Assembly (NCBI RefSeq): GCF_003597395.2
Contig: NC_133773.1
Location: 66,960,560 to 67,024,559 of the forward strand
Direction of reading: 5' to 3'
DNA: 64,000 nucleotides
Source: Chelonoidis abingdonii
Lineage: Eukaryota > Chordata > Testudines > Testudinidae
Translations under genes and position numbers: made by a program
Shown here: positions 24,459 through 36,021 of the stretch, one piece after another
How the letters are laid out: each line of letters starts with the position of its first letter
Position numbering within the stretch: position 1 is the first letter of the stretch
Notes under the pieces: model-generated
What the model was told of the DNA's origin: nothing
The model's database searches: none
Seen by the model: the letters and a program-made list of their open reading frames with translations, nothing else

Positions 24459-25088
24459 TTGACTCTGGAAGAATTCCACCATGATTTCAACAGCTTCCAC
24501 CCCATCAGCCTCAGCCTGGACCAATCTACACAGGAGGTTTACTTCCCAGACACCACGGTACAAATAAGTGATGGTCACATTAACACCACCCTATACCGAA
24601 AACTGACTGAACTCTATGCCTACCTTCCTGCCTCCAGCTTCCATCCTGGACACACCACACAATCCATCGTCTACAGCCAAGCACTGAGGTACAACCACAT
24701 TTGCTCCAACCCCTCAGACAGAGACCAACACCTACAAGATCTTCACCAAGCACTCTCAAAACTATGATACCCGCATGAGAAAATAAGGAAACAAATGAAC
24801 AGAGCCATACATATACCCAGAAGCCTCCTCCTGCAAGACAAACCCAAGAAAGAAACCAACAGAACTCCACTGGCTATCACCTACAGTCCTCAGCTAAACC
24901 CTCTCCAATGCATCATCAGTGATCTGCAACCCATCCTGGACAATGATCCCTCGCTTTCAGAGGCCTTGGGAGGCAGGCCAGTCCTCACCCACAGACAACC
25001 CATCAACCTTAAGCATATTCTCACCAGCAACCACCCACCACACCATGGTAACTCTAGCTCCGGAACCAATCCATGCAACAAACCTTGA
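24459..25088 (+). pseudogene. Penelope-like RT C-terminal region, one in-frame stop
   Basis: One reading frame covers about 210 codons, broken only by a TGA at 24,765-24,767. It contains HPISLSLDQST, YFPDTTVQISDGHINTTLYR (matching the FLDTTIxxxDGxxxTxLYRKPTD block), SFHPGHTTQSIVYSQALRYN and HICSNPSDRDQHL. After the stop come NRTPLAITYSPQLN and ALGGRPVLTHRQPINLKHIL. This order is that of the segment between the RT core and the GIY-YIG domain in Penelope-like proteins. The catalytic RT aspartates lie upstream and are missing. Some Lys/Pro positions of the YRKPTD motif are altered (YRKLTE). Confidence 0.75.
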
Positions 25089-25169
25089 TACCAACTCTGC
25101 CCACATATTTACACCAGCGACACCATAAACAGGAGCCTAACCAGATCACACAAATCACTGATTCATTCA

Positions 25170-25460
25170 CCGCACCCACTAATGTAACCTACTACGCCAT
25201 CAATGCCACAATATAAGCCCCTCTGCTAGTACATCAGCACAAACTGCGACAATCCCTAAGTAAAAGGATTAACATGGAACATAAGTTAGATATTTAGCGA
25301 ATGGCCTAAATACGGCCAAAATAGGGTAGCGAGACACTTCACCCCTCCCTTAATCATACATAGCCATTACTTAAAAGTTAGCCATCCATGCAGCAAAAAA
25401 CAACAAAAACAAAAAACGCCCCGCTCCTCAGGACTAGACTTCAAGAAGAAACTGCTGAGC
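25170..25460 (+). pseudogene. GIY-YIG endonuclease remnant of the Penelope-like element
   Basis: In shifting frames, pieces equivalent to V-Y-AI-C--CPS--YI-QT--SL--RI can be followed (TACTACGCCATCAATGCC, then CCCCTCTGCTAGTACATCAG, then CAATCCCTAAGTAAAAGG). Downstream is a segment matching the end of the domain (GACTTCAAGAAGAAACTGCT). Indels break every frame, and an A-rich insertion (CAAAAAACAACAAAAAC) lies near 25,395. GIY-YIG nucleases nick target DNA for insertion; this copy cannot. Confidence 0.5.
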
Positions 25461-25681
25461 TTTCAGTTCATTGCAAACATTGACACCATACAGCTCAGGA
25501 TTAACAAAGACTGCTAATTGGCTAGCCAACTACAAAAGCGTTTTCGCTCCCTTGGTTTTGTTTCACGCCTGCATGCTAGCAAGAAGGCCACATCCTTCCT
25601 AATTGAACTAACCTTGTTATCTCTAGACTGATTCTTGCCTGGATATTTATACCTGCCTCTGGAAATTTCCACTACATGTGT

Positions 25682-25709
25682 CTGACAAAGAGGGTATTCA
25701 CCCGTGAAA
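25682..25709 (+). ncRNA. Degenerate hammerhead-ribozyme-like motif in Penelope-like 3' tail
   Basis: The sequence reads CTGACAA, then a hairpin with stem GGGT/ACCC and loop ATTC, then GAAA and AGC. This is the order of a hammerhead core (CUGANGA, stem II, GAAA, short stem III). The core is damaged: the invariant G of CUGANGA is A here. The LTR insertion at 25,720 follows just after. Hammerhead motifs are known in Penelope-like elements. This copy is presumably inactive and the identification is tentative. Confidence 0.45.
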
Positions 25710-25719
25710 GCTTATGCTG

Positions 25720-26278
25720 TGTGATACAGCATGGCCAGAGGGCAGCAGGAGAGTGTTAGCAGGAAGCCTTATTCCCTGCAAGGGGAGGAAGGTTTGCTAT
25801 AGATTAACTAGAGCACCTGAAGGCAATTAGAGCACCAGCAGTCAGTCATGTGATAAACCCCCCCTGCTTCAGTCAGACAGTGTGGGAGTTGGAGCAGAGA
25901 ACAGTTTTGAAGAGAGACCAAAAGGAAAGTTTTGAGGAGTGCTGCAGTGGACTGAGAAATCCAAAAAACCCTAGATAAGGGGCACCTGGCTTATGTAGAA
26001 GGAGAGCAAGAAGCCCCTTCACAAGCTGAAGGGCAGGAGAGGGAAGTAGCCCAGGGGAAGGAACTGCTAGTTCAAGTGGTTCACCACAAACCTCAGGGCC
26101 CCTGGGTTGGGACCTGGAGAAGAAGGCAGGCCCAGGTCCCTCCCTCTCCACTTCCCTCCTCAAGGACAATAGTGGGGTAATTAAAATACCGATTCAGAAG
26201 CAAGCAATGGTGCCCTGAACCTTCCCCAAAGAAGAGAAAGTGCAAGACCCAGCATAACAGTACTGGCAATTTGCCACA
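25720..26278 (+). mobile_element. 559-bp solo LTR nested in the Penelope-like element
   Basis: It starts TGTGATACAGC and ends TTTGCCACA. The flanks GCTG (25,716-25,719) and GCTC (26,279-26,282) form a 4-bp target duplication with one mismatch. The Penelope-like sequence continues across when the insert is removed (AAGCTTATGCTCCAATATGT). This resembles a frequent turtle LTR with a purine-rich body. The strand is taken from the TG...CA orientation and resemblance only, since no clear AATAAA is present (ATTAAAATAC near 26,181 is a weak candidate). Confidence 0.8.
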
Positions 26279-26370
26279 GCTCCAATATGTCTGTTAGTCT
26301 ATAAGGTAACACAAGACTCTTTGTCACTTTTTACAGGTCCAGACTAACATGGCTACCCTTCTGATACTTA
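26279..26370 (+). mobile_element. Penelope-like 3' tail, resumed after LTR
   Basis: CCAATATGTCTGTTAGTCTA through CCAGACTAACATGGCTACCC is the 3' end of the element begun at 24,445. The inverted GTTAGTCT and AGACTAAC motifs can pair. It ends near CTGATAC. Confidence 0.7.
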
Positions 26371-27925
26371 ATGTTTGTTAATGGAATACATAAGTTAGAT
26401 TTATAGATGTCATGGTCATGGGCACCTTTGAAAAGAGGCAAGATAGCCAGATATGCTACCTTCTGCTTATGTGGTAGACAGGGAACTGAATAGCCCACAA
26501 ATCATGAAGAAGAGTCAAACAGGGGAAATGGTAAACAAAGTGTAAAAGCAGCTATGTACTATATTCACCTCCACTGTGTAATTATCTCTTTTCAATGTCT
26601 ACTGAATAGTTGATTGAAATGAAGGGTTGGCTAAAAGCAGAAATTCAAGGAACTTACATTGTGCAGAACATTCTTTTTGAAGGACTTCAGGACTTCAAAT
26701 ACATTTAGCATTGCATGTTGCTTCTGTATTTCGGACAGTAGCAACCTTCATTCCACTGCTTTTCTACTCCACAAAGAGCAATGTTCATATGCAGAAGGGA
26801 TCAGGCTTATCAGAAGGCAAAGTATTATGTGGAGCATAATACAGTATGATAGCTACCTGTGGATCCCTGCCTCTCTGACATTCTCAAACCATTCCACCCT
26901 TCCATATCCAATGTCCCACAGACCCTAGACCTAGACAGAACAATATGATAGAGTGGCAGTAGTTAAGGAACTGAGCTAATGATTTATCCTTCCTGCCTTC
27001 TGTGAGTTTGAAGGGGATTTAGCCTTTAGTCAGAAACCTTGTTTAGCGGGACTCTACTTATAGCAAAAGACAGTGGGCCAAATTCTCATTCAATGTCACA
27101 AATCCTTTTTAAGCATTTGAGAGTTTTTCCTTGTATTACTTTAAAAAGCCCTGAAAAGGGGATGATGTTCAGAAGCTTAATCTGAAAAACAAATGTTCCT
27201 TGCAGAGAGTTGTTCTCCACAGGCATTATTGTAGCCATAATAGCCCAGAGGAGGCTGACAGACAGTGTAAACAGAAAGAGGTTAGATAAACAGGGATGTC
27301 TCATAATGAAGGCTGCTTTGTTGATAAGAGAACAAGCTATCTGAATGCTGAATTCAACTTGCTTCCCATTGTTGCAAAAATGTACTATGTAAAGCAAGCA
27401 GATAGTAATGTGGTACTCATTTCAAATTTGAATCTGAAGATGTGAAATCAGGGTGAATCATAGATCAATTTTAAGAAGCTGCAAATGCCAACATGCTGAA
27501 GAGAGGCAGATTCTTGGCCTTAAATAAATGTTATTATTTATTTAAGGTGAAGGTCCATGGCAGAAAGGGAAAGGAATCTCAAATCCCTTATTATAATTTG
27601 TATTTAAAGCCTCTGTCCTGCTGATTTACTCTTTCAGATTTCCACGAAATTAAAATATTGAAGGGGCAGTGAGGAAGAAAAATCGCACAATAGACTATTT
27701 AACAGAAAAAGAGCCTTTAAAGAAATCAACCATCCAGCAGCAGGTTATGTAGGATCCATATAATTTAAATTTTTGATCAAAACTTGCAGAGGAAATATTG
27801 GTTCTCTTTTTAGACTATCAATGCCATTCTTGAAGTAGGCAATATTCACTCACAAATGAGTGATTTTTAGGCTTCTGCTGCAACAGTCACTCTTGACACT
27901 GAATCTCACCAGTTATTGTCCTGTC
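26371..27925. other. No recognised features
   Basis: AT-rich sequence with no domain-bearing frame and no repeat I can name. Confidence 0.4.
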
Positions 27926-27929
27926 TTAT

Positions 27930-28413
27930 CTTCCTTTCAGTGAGAAAATTATTGACAAGGTAGTGTTGCAGGAACTCTGGCAATACCTTGATGTCTTCAG
28001 ACTTCTGTGACCCCTTGAAACACAGTATATGAGGTAGCAATAGTTTCATTGGTCAATTAACTTTTCTCATTGAACAAAAAGCAGGTAGGTGTCCAACTGG
28101 ATTCTTTTAGATCTGTCAGTAGCCTTTGATACCATGGACAATGAGATGTTCAAGGACTCAGGAAGCAATAAACAGGCTTGGCTAACTCACTTCTTGTCTT
28201 TTCTTTCTAGGTGAAACGAATGTCTAGTATTAGGTATCATCTGCCTTGAGTGCTCAGTCAAGTAAAATACCGAAAAACTCTATTGTCTCCTTTTTTGTTC
28301 AAGATGTGTGTGTCTGCTAATGGAGACAGTTTGGGGCTACAAATCTAATAATGTACTGATGTTGCATAGTCAGTCTATACCACTATTTCAATGGACTCGG
28401 ATGTGGTCATTAG
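27930..28413 (+). mobile_element. L2-like LINE RT remnant, 5' piece
   Basis: A decayed non-LTR RT. The clearest signal is at 28,100-28,150, reading ILLDLSVAFDTMDNEM, equivalent to the LLDLSAAFDTVDH motif (RT domain with the first catalytic Asp) of L2/CR1-type elements. Near 28,300 is a piece like YMRPL. The element is interrupted at 28,414 by an hAT MITE and resumes at 28,612. Confidence 0.65.
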
Positions 28414-28611
28414 TAAGGCTAGTCAAAAAATGTTGCCCAACTGAAAACCAAACATATTTAAGTGAAAATCTGACCTTTTTTTTTCAGTTTTCCAGTGAAA
28501 AAACTTAAAAACTTTCTAGGAGAGCAGACAGATTCCACAAAAATGTTTGCTTAATTGAAAATTGAATTTTCCATCTAATAGTTTCAACAGAAAGTTTTTG
28601 ATCAGCCCCTA
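28414..28611. mobile_element. 198-bp hAT MITE inside the L2-like LINE
   Basis: Ends TAAGGCTAGTCAAAA and (reverse complement of the right end) TAGGGGCTGATCAAAA form inverted repeats. The flanks GTCATTAG (28,406-28,413) and GTCACTAG (28,612-28,619) are an 8-bp target duplication with one mismatch, typical of hAT. The interior is A/T-rich and non-coding. Confidence 0.8.
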
Positions 28612-29130
28612 GTCACTAGGCTTTTCCAGTGTTGGCTAATAATGAGGGCTGGAAAGAGCTGAGTAATAGACAGTGAACCAGAGGTGATGCTGGTGGATTG
28701 AAGACAGTTAAGTGGCCCCTTCATTTGAAGGCATAGGGGCATCTTTTATTACCAAAGTTCATACTTGGAGACCATTTGATTCACAACTGATTCTGGGTGT
28801 ACAGATAGAAATAGCAATCAACAGTCTTTCACTGCACCCCTGCAACAGCAGTGCTTGGCTGGGAAGACTGTGACCTTTTCCATCAGACATGGATCTTGCC
28901 ACAGTTATCAATGTTTTCACATCTCCAAAGTAGGTAATTCTTATATATTCTCTTATCAGTTTTCATTCTGCTTGTCCTTGCCTTCAAGGCCTCACATTAT
29001 TCCAACCAAGCATCTCTGATCTGTCTCCTGCATTTCCCTCTCCTTTTCCATCGGACCAATGAACCTTCTGTCTCCTCCTTCAGCTCTATCCTCCATGTCC
29101 TCCCCATCCCCAATACTGACTTGATGCAGG
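28612..29130 (+). mobile_element. L2-like LINE RT remnant, 3' piece
   Basis: Continuation of the LINE at 27,930. GAACCAGAGGTGATGCTGGT near 28,680 corresponds to the NPxKTEVMLV block after the RT catalytic box. Degenerate sequence follows to about 28,910 (GCCACAGTTATCAATG). 28,980-29,130 is CT-rich and may be the C-terminal part. Confidence 0.55.
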
Positions 29131-31643
29131 TCACAATGGAAGTGTCATCTATTTAGCTAGACTTTTCTGAAAGTGAACCATAAACAGTTGTTTTCCTTTT
29201 TTTGTGGACTTAGGATCATTGTCATTTGTATTTTTAAATGAATTGATGATGTAGAGAGAGGTAGTACATGCATCAAATCAGATAAATACTGGATGCACTG
29301 GCTTCATAGGTTTGATGGAAAAACTCAGCCTTTCATCACTTAGAGGACAAACTTCATTAAACCTAATAACTAGCCAAGGGTCTCACAATATTCAAAGCTA
29401 ACAGGGATTTACCAGCAGCACCACTGGCTGTAGTCAGTAGGCTCCTATTCCTTTAGAAATAAGCACCGTAAGACATCTTTTATCCTTACCCTCTCTATTG
29501 CTGATCTGATTCAGCACACAATCTTTTTCCTCCTAACAGGCCTATTTATCCTTGCTATTCCATGAAATCTACATAACTCAAGCAGCAAAAATTAAAACAA
29601 AAAACAAACACCCTGTGCCAACAACACACTCAATTAACTGCAATGTGTACAATGTAGTGATTGAGTATTTTATACCATTAGAATTTAGGTCACAGTCCCG
29701 AGTTTTCATTACAGTGAAACAAATTCCAAGCTGTGAGCCTGATGTGAGAGACAGTAAAAGTGTGACAGCAATTCAGCAAGGGACATGAAAAACATTAATG
29801 AACAAACATAACCATCTGAAACTGAAACTTTTAAGAACTTAGAACACTTCTCCATAAATATAAAACTAGGAAGCCATAACAGTTTAAGATAAAGACATTC
29901 CCAAAAGACCCAGCCAATGAAAGTGAAAGTTGAAACTCTTCAGATACAGAGGTTAATTTGGAACACAACTGAGTCCTTCACAAAGAAACCAGCACAATGT
30001 TATGGTTAACTGAGGACAAAGCAGAGGTTATTCTCACAATAAGTGTTTGATATCACTAGATTCCATAGAGTATATATGGAATTGTTCTATAAGTTTGTCT
30101 GAATAAAAATAAGGTGTGGTGCTTTTTTTTTAAAGCTTCTCATTTAAGAAGTTCTTGAAAACCCACCTAACTACAGGAAATACTCCAGCTGTAATGATTA
30201 CACATCCCTTGGTGAGTTTACATGGTATTTGTTTACTGGAATGATGTCCACAACATTTCCTTCAAAGTTTTAGTCTGTGAGCTCCTCAGGCCATGTGAGT
30301 ACCATGGTAGACTAAAGGGTAATTGGCAGCCTGTCTGTGGCCAGAGCATACTTACATCAATGCCACCTGCAATAGACCAGCATTGTTTCTAAGTGCTTAA
30401 CCAGATGGCATGTGACAGATTATCTGGCTGATGTTTGTAGTAATGTAGCTCACATGTGAACTTTTGAAAAACTCCAGTTTTAAGAAATGTAATGGTTAAA
30501 AAAATTATGGAAGAGTATAAAATAGTAAGAACACATTCACTTTATTATTGGGGTTGAAGTGTCAAAAGATTGCAGAGATCTAAAATAAGACCTTTGTCCA
30601 GACAATACCTGATGAGATAATTTGTGTCTCTCTTCACAGATCATCCTGGAGAAGTAGTCATTTATGGCATCTCTCCATACCTCTAACATTTATATTTTTA
30701 TAATATAAAAAATACTCTTAGGATGGTCAAAATTTGCCTTGAAAAATCAATGGAATATTATTAAATATGCTATTTTTATTTACATTTAGACACGGGATTT
30801 AAATTGGGGAACCAATTTTTAAAAGTCTGACCCAGAACTCTTTTGAAGTGCACAGCAACTACAATTGGGGTCTAGTTTTCAAAAGAATCTAGGCATCTGA
30901 ATAATGGCCACATATTCAAAAGTACTCAGTCCCCACTATGATATTTATGGCCAGAACTCAGTAGCCAGTGTGCACAGCTCCTTTTAAATTCTGTCCGCAA
31001 ATTATGGGTGCTGAGAACTTTTGAAAATTCTAACCTTAGAGATGGAGATGGAGATCGGAGAGGTTTTGAGGGAGGCCTTTAGTCCTCAGCAGCTAATTTT
31101 GGATAATTGGATCTTTGAGGTGTCTTCTAAGTGGGTGCCTTTTAGTAACTACATCACAGTCAGCTGCAATAGGGTAAATGCAGAATAGAAGGTGGAGAGT
31201 CCTTTAACACAGGGTGGCAATGGGGAATGATTAATTCGAGGCATCAGAGTAGATGGAAAGGTGCAGGAAGGAAAGAGAATGAGTTTATCAAAATCAGCTA
31301 GGAATCCAAGACGACTCATGTCTCACTTCACATGGCTTATACCAGTTTGCTGCCTCACTTGCTATTTCTGAAGGCTTTCTATAGCACTCACCACAACATC
31401 TTTCGCCTCCATCTTTGTTTATTTCTACTTAAGTCTTTGCTCTGAATATCTTACAATTTATCTTCTTACCCACTCTACAGAGTACATAGCACACTAACTG
31501 AATGTAAAGAGGCCTTGGATTATCCCTGGCTAAAGAGATGCAAAGACATTTCATTTTCCGCGTTTACCATTCTAGTTAGCCAAGAGAGACTAAGAAAAGA
31601 GACAAAATTGGAAAAGTAGAAGATAAGACAATTGCTCCTGTGT
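29131..31643. other. Mostly unassigned AT-rich sequence with one palindromic repeat
   Basis: No gene recognised. 30,867-31,035 is a diverged palindromic repeat in which TAGTTTTCAAAAG and CTTTTGAAAATTC lie at opposite ends. Confidence 0.4.
30867..31035. repeat. Palindromic amniote repeat (TTTTCAAAAG family)
   Basis: The arms read GGTCTAGTTTTCAAAAG at the left and CTTTTGAAAATTCTAACC at the right, in inverted orientation. A related copy lies at 61,366-61,448. Confidence 0.5.
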
Positions 31644-31651
31644 ACCTTATT

Positions 31652-32634
31652 ACTCCTGCAGGAATTCTGCACCCAAACAAAGAAAAAAACCTCCACAACT
31701 GCACCCGATACTTTAAAAATTATGCAGGTTTTGTCAAAAACAGATTATAATCACACCAGTTCAGTTATTTTGGAAATTTATTTCACAGTACCTGTCAGCA
31801 AGTATGTCTCTAACAATACAGACAACAAAAAGATTCTCTTAGAAACCTCTATGACAACTCAGTTCCTGTTTCTCTGCTGTGCTTTTGTTGGGAGGCTCAG
31901 TCTGGGTATATCACATGAGCCAGGTGGGCACATCTTGAGGGAAAACATTTTTTGCGCTGCCCCCTTAGGGTTATCATATTTCGAGTTCCCAAATAGAGCC
32001 CACTGCTGGGGGGATAGGGAGCTGAGGGGGTATTTCGGGAGTGCTGGAGGGGTGTGTGTGTACTGGGAAGGTGTAGCTGGGAAGGAGTGGAGAAGGCTGC
32101 CCAGATATCCGTATGTCCTTCCCCCAAAACCCAGCCATGGGGCACCTCCAGCCCAGATGTTTGCATCCTCCTCCCCTTCAGAGCCCAGCCGCAGGCTCTG
32201 CTCCACACAGCTTAGTTACTGTTCTGCCAAGCAGAGACAACCGATACATGACAATAGTGGGGGGCACAATTTAAAGGTTTTGCCACCCCTGCAACAGCTC
32301 CAGTCACACTTTCACCCAGAAGGCCTCCCCCGCTTTTTCCTTAGTTTCCCCTCCCGGAAAGCAGTGGCCCCTCCCTGCACTCCCAGGGGGCTCAATTTAC
32401 CATCTCTGGCAACTGCTGTACAGGGAGAGGCCCAGCCACACCATATGAGCTAGCAAACCTAGGAACCACAGGCACACTGCTAGCCTGGGGGCAGGGCTTT
32501 GTGGGGTCCAGTGGCCAGTAGCTGTACAGTACCAATTCTGCAAAAAAAAAAAAAAAAAGAAGTTTAAATTCAGTGCAGAACATTAATTCTGTAGAAATTC
32601 TGCATTGTGCAGTGGCTCAGAATTCCCCAGGAAT
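31652..32634. mobile_element. 983-bp non-autonomous hAT element
   Basis: The inverted ends are ACTCCTGCAGGAATTCTG at the left and ATTCCTGGGGAATTCTG as reverse complement of the right. An exact 8-bp duplication ACCTTATT flanks it at 31,644-31,651 and 32,635-32,642. The interior has a GC-rich central part (about 31,960-32,500) and an A homopolymer at about 32,541-32,559. A 273-codon open frame spans 31,632-32,453, but it starts before the element, has no recognisable domain and follows the GC-rich composition, so I do not call it a gene. Confidence 0.8.
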
Positions 32635-32642
32635 ACCTTATT

Positions 32643-34102
32643 TAAACTGGTATACAATTTCTGTGTATGCAGAATGGCAGTCTAACAGATGGCCATGATT
32701 GCTGCTGTTCAAGAGAAACCAAAATATGCATCAGACCTGAGTATTATGGGAAAGATTCTTATCCAGGGCTGTCAAAACAGAAATCATTGGAGAACTTCTA
32801 GACCAGATTTTTTTCTCAATTACAAGTGTATGTAATTCAGAGGAAAAAATTGGCCCTCTTTACCCAGAAATCATGTGATGTAAGAATTTTTTCATAACGA
32901 TAGAAATCCAGTTTTTGCATCTATCAAATGAGAATTGGTGTTCCTTCCTTGTTGGGGGAAGAAGAGAGGCATTCTGATAAAGGTTATGTATTCAGGCTAC
33001 CACATGGGGTTAGTTGCACTTTGTCCCCTTTGTGGGGTGAAAGTGCACCCCTCAGATGTGTAACCTACTGCCCTTACCTGTCTCTGAGTTGAATCTCATG
33101 ATTCTTCCACTCTTAGACTAGGACCTGGTACACATGTAGCAACCACATATCATACCCTGCAGGTCTGACTGGATTTGGAATGGCTGTGCTTTCTTTTGAA
33201 AACCTGCAAACAGTGATGTTGACCAACAGTCTCCCTGAAACAAAGTACTTCTATTTAACAGCATTAGAGAGAGAGAAAAGGATTTTAACAGAACAAATAG
33301 CCTACATGCATATTTAGTTCCATCTAATCTTATGCTTAGCTACAGGCTAAGTGAGATGGGCTTTCTCAAATTACCGGAACAGACTGAACCAATTTACATT
33401 GACCTGGACAGCCCAGATCCTCCTCTGTGTAAGACTCTCAATCATCTTCTCCCAGACAAATCCACTCTGTTCAGGCTGATGTCAGTGGGAGTGAGTGCTC
33501 CCCAAGGAGAGAAGATTAGAGCCAGTAAGACTGCTCACTCTGCCATTCTCTCTTAACAAACCTTAAGTGTAAGATGTTAGGTTAGGCAATTATTAGAAAG
33601 GGCCTCCTCTCTCTTTCCCTCAGTGGGTATGTTCTGCTATCCCTTAGGTGAATAATCCATTTCCATATACAGTACAAAATCAGCATACTAGGGACAGAGG
33701 CAGGTGCAGTGATAATTGTTAAAGAGGACCCCCCCCCCATCTGTCACACAGGACATCCATGAAAGGGCTCAACAGAACAATCCTGCTACCATCCATTCCT
33801 TCTGCTCTGTGAAAGCCAATAAAACTTTTTTGTGAAACATACTTTCAAATGTATTTCCAGGGGATGTTAAATTTAAAGCATTATCAGTACCTTTAAAATA
33901 TGATCAGAAAACCTTCAAGTAGAAATTTCACAAAATGTGGCAGGACATCTAAATTTAAAGACTGTATTAAAATTCAAGTGTACAATATTTTTCAAATAGT
34001 ATATATAATGCTGTCTGAATTTTTAAAATGACTTAATTCCATGACTGTTTAAAATGCAACTTAAAAAACTAAACATTAAAAAGAAAAGGGCTAGAGCAAA
34101 AA
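32643..34102. other. No recognised features
   Basis: Mixed-composition sequence. A C homopolymer lies near 33,730. I see no identifiable exon or repeat. Confidence 0.4.
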
Positions 34103-34107
34103 GACCC

Positions 34108-34806
34108 TGTGAAGGGGTTCCACTTACTACAAGCGCACTCTTTGTGGCATGGTCTAGTAACCAGTTCCCACTCCATCTTGCACCCCCTTCCAGTCATTAC
34201 CCATGCTATGGCCCTCTTCTCTCTCTCTTTCTGACTCAGGATACTATTTTTTCGTGACTTGGCCTTCCAGCCCAGTCCCTGTACAAAGTCCCACTGGAAA
34301 AGCTGTCCAAAAACCATTTCAGAGGGTCTTCTGTTCCATGTCTCCAGCTCTTGTCCCACTTTCCCAGTAGTTGGTAGGGGAACCAAGGCCTACCCACTAT
34401 CCCAGGTTCTAGCTCAGGGACCCTATAACTATCAATCCAGGTCTGCTCAGTCAAAGACCCTGTTGCTGTTTCCCTGGGGTTCTTCCTACTCCCAACTCAA
34501 TATTGCCTTGCCTATCTCTGGTTTACCATGGAGATTCCTCGGCATCCCACAACTACTTTGCTCTTCTCAGCCTCTTGCCAGATTCCCCAGTCCTTCTTCA
34601 CTTTTCCCTCTAGAAAGTGACCGTGGACCTCCTCCCTAGTTTATAAGCCTATCAAAACTCCTCCTCCATCTGGGCTTCATCAGTCATGGCTTTATAAATC
34701 CTTGGTTGAGGGGTTCCCATCTGGGTGCAACATGTAAGGTTAATTGGTCCCTCCTGACCCACCTTAACCAGTTCAGGGATTGTGAGGGGGTGGACGCTGC
34801 ATAACT
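34108..34806. mobile_element. Candidate LTR-like insertion flanked by GACCC
   Basis: A 699-bp CT-rich block starting TGTGAAGGGGTTCC with identical GACCC at 34,103-34,107 and 34,807-34,811. The right end is not a canonical CA (ATAACT), so this may be a decayed LTR or a coincidence. The opposing frames across it have no recognisable domains. Confidence 0.35.
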
Positions 34807-34811
34807 GACCC

Positions 34812-35393
34812 TAAAACAGAAGTAGAATGGCATTTAGAAAATTTATCACATATTCTGACATTTACATAAGTGATGATCAGAGTCTCGTACACACACGTTT
34901 ACAACCACATATATATTATGTGGTCTCCAAAAATAATTAAATGTAACAGCAATATATTTTGTATAAAATAGAATCTACTATATTTTCTACCTATAAAGTA
35001 GTTTGCCTGACCTTAGGATTGGCCAATCATTTTTGGCTCATTGTACAGTGCTATTTGAAAAATTCTTGCTTAATCAGCTATATGGGAGCAGGGTTCATAG
35101 GGAAAGCTGTTTCTGAAAAATCTGTACATCTCCAGGGTATAGTATTAATTAGAAGGTCCTGATCCTCCAAGAGGCTGAGTGCCTTACTTCATACAGGCTC
35201 CAAAACAGTGGAGTACCAATAAATGAAATTCTCAGCTCCAGAACAAGACTTTCAAAGTAAAAATAAACCATTCTAGCATGAGTCATTAGCCGCGTTTCTG
35301 TTGCTGTAGGTACCTGTTAAGGTACTCAGATACTGTAGTGAAGGAGACTATGTAAGAAAGTGGAAAGATACATAGGCAAAATGCACCTTCAGT
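34812..35393. other. No recognised features
   Basis: AT-rich; nothing identified. Confidence 0.4.
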
Positions 35394-35521
35394 CCCATTG
35401 TAGTGAGGCGGCCTGGCTCCCAGCTGCTCCAGAGAGGGACGAGCCCTTACGGATGCCAAAGTGGGTGGAGTCTCTGGAGCCTGCGCCCACCCCCCCAGAG
35501 GTCAAGGCGCAGGGCAGGAAG

Positions 35522-35529
35522 TATAAAAG
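35522..35529 (+). promoter_or_regulatory. TATA box of the solo LTR
   Basis: TATAAAAG about 120 bases into the LTR, preceded by GC-rich sequence. This is the expected place for a U3 promoter. Confidence 0.55.
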
Positions 35530-36021
35530 CCCAACCCAGGGCTCAGAAAGGGCCTGGCTGCTGGAGAGGCCAGATGCGGATGCCCCAGCTCCCGCTGGGG
35601 AGACTCCCGTCGCCTGTGACCGACCCGAGAACTGGCCATACCTGCAGAGGCTGGACGCCGACCAGACTCCGGGAGAGACAGTAAGCCAACCAGTACAAAG
35701 AGACCCAGAGGAGCTACCCAGTCTACCCCTCGCTCAGTATCCCGAGGAGCCCATGGTGTTGGATGCCCTGGAAGATGCCGCCAAGACACAGGTACTGGTA
35801 GAGGGGGAGGTTAGAAGTAGCCCAGGGGCAGCCGACCCTAGTCTGGTGGCAGCACACTCAGAGCCAATGTTGCACCATGATATGCACTGACACAGCAGCA
35901 GGCTGCCTGCCACTGTTAGGGCCCCGGGCAGGGACACAGAGGAGTGGGTGGACTTGTGTCCCACCTGCCACCCTACTCCCGGGTGGCAGTCTCCCCCTCA
36001 CCCTGACGCTCAGGACCAGGA

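Larger units (their letters stand above)
24445..25719 (+). mobile_element. Penelope-like element, 5'-truncated, main part
   Basis: Penelope-like elements encode an RT fused to a GIY-YIG endonuclease. Here the RT C-terminal region (24,459-25,088) is followed by a GIY-YIG-like stretch (about 25,170-25,460) and a 3' tail with a hammerhead-like motif (25,682-25,709). The element is interrupted by a solo LTR at 25,720 and resumes at 26,279 to end near 26,370. Only the 3' half is present; the left edge near 24,445 is approximate. It is inactive, but its RT segment is well conserved compared with other LINE remnants here, so it may be younger. The family assignment rests on remembered motifs. Confidence 0.7.

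Noticed and set aside
31632..32453. The longest open frame in the window, 273 codons on +
   Set aside because: It begins before the hAT element and runs into its GC-rich centre, crossing the 8-bp target duplication. It has no recognisable domain and no conserved motif.
34108..34806. A confident LTR call
   Set aside because: GACCC is duplicated at both ends, but the right end is not CA and no polyadenylation signal or promoter is clear. Kept as a low-confidence candidate.
35360..35890. 176-codon open frame, acidic and proline-rich
   Set aside because: It starts outside the solo LTR, crosses the target duplication and the TATA box, and reflects the GC-rich U3 composition.
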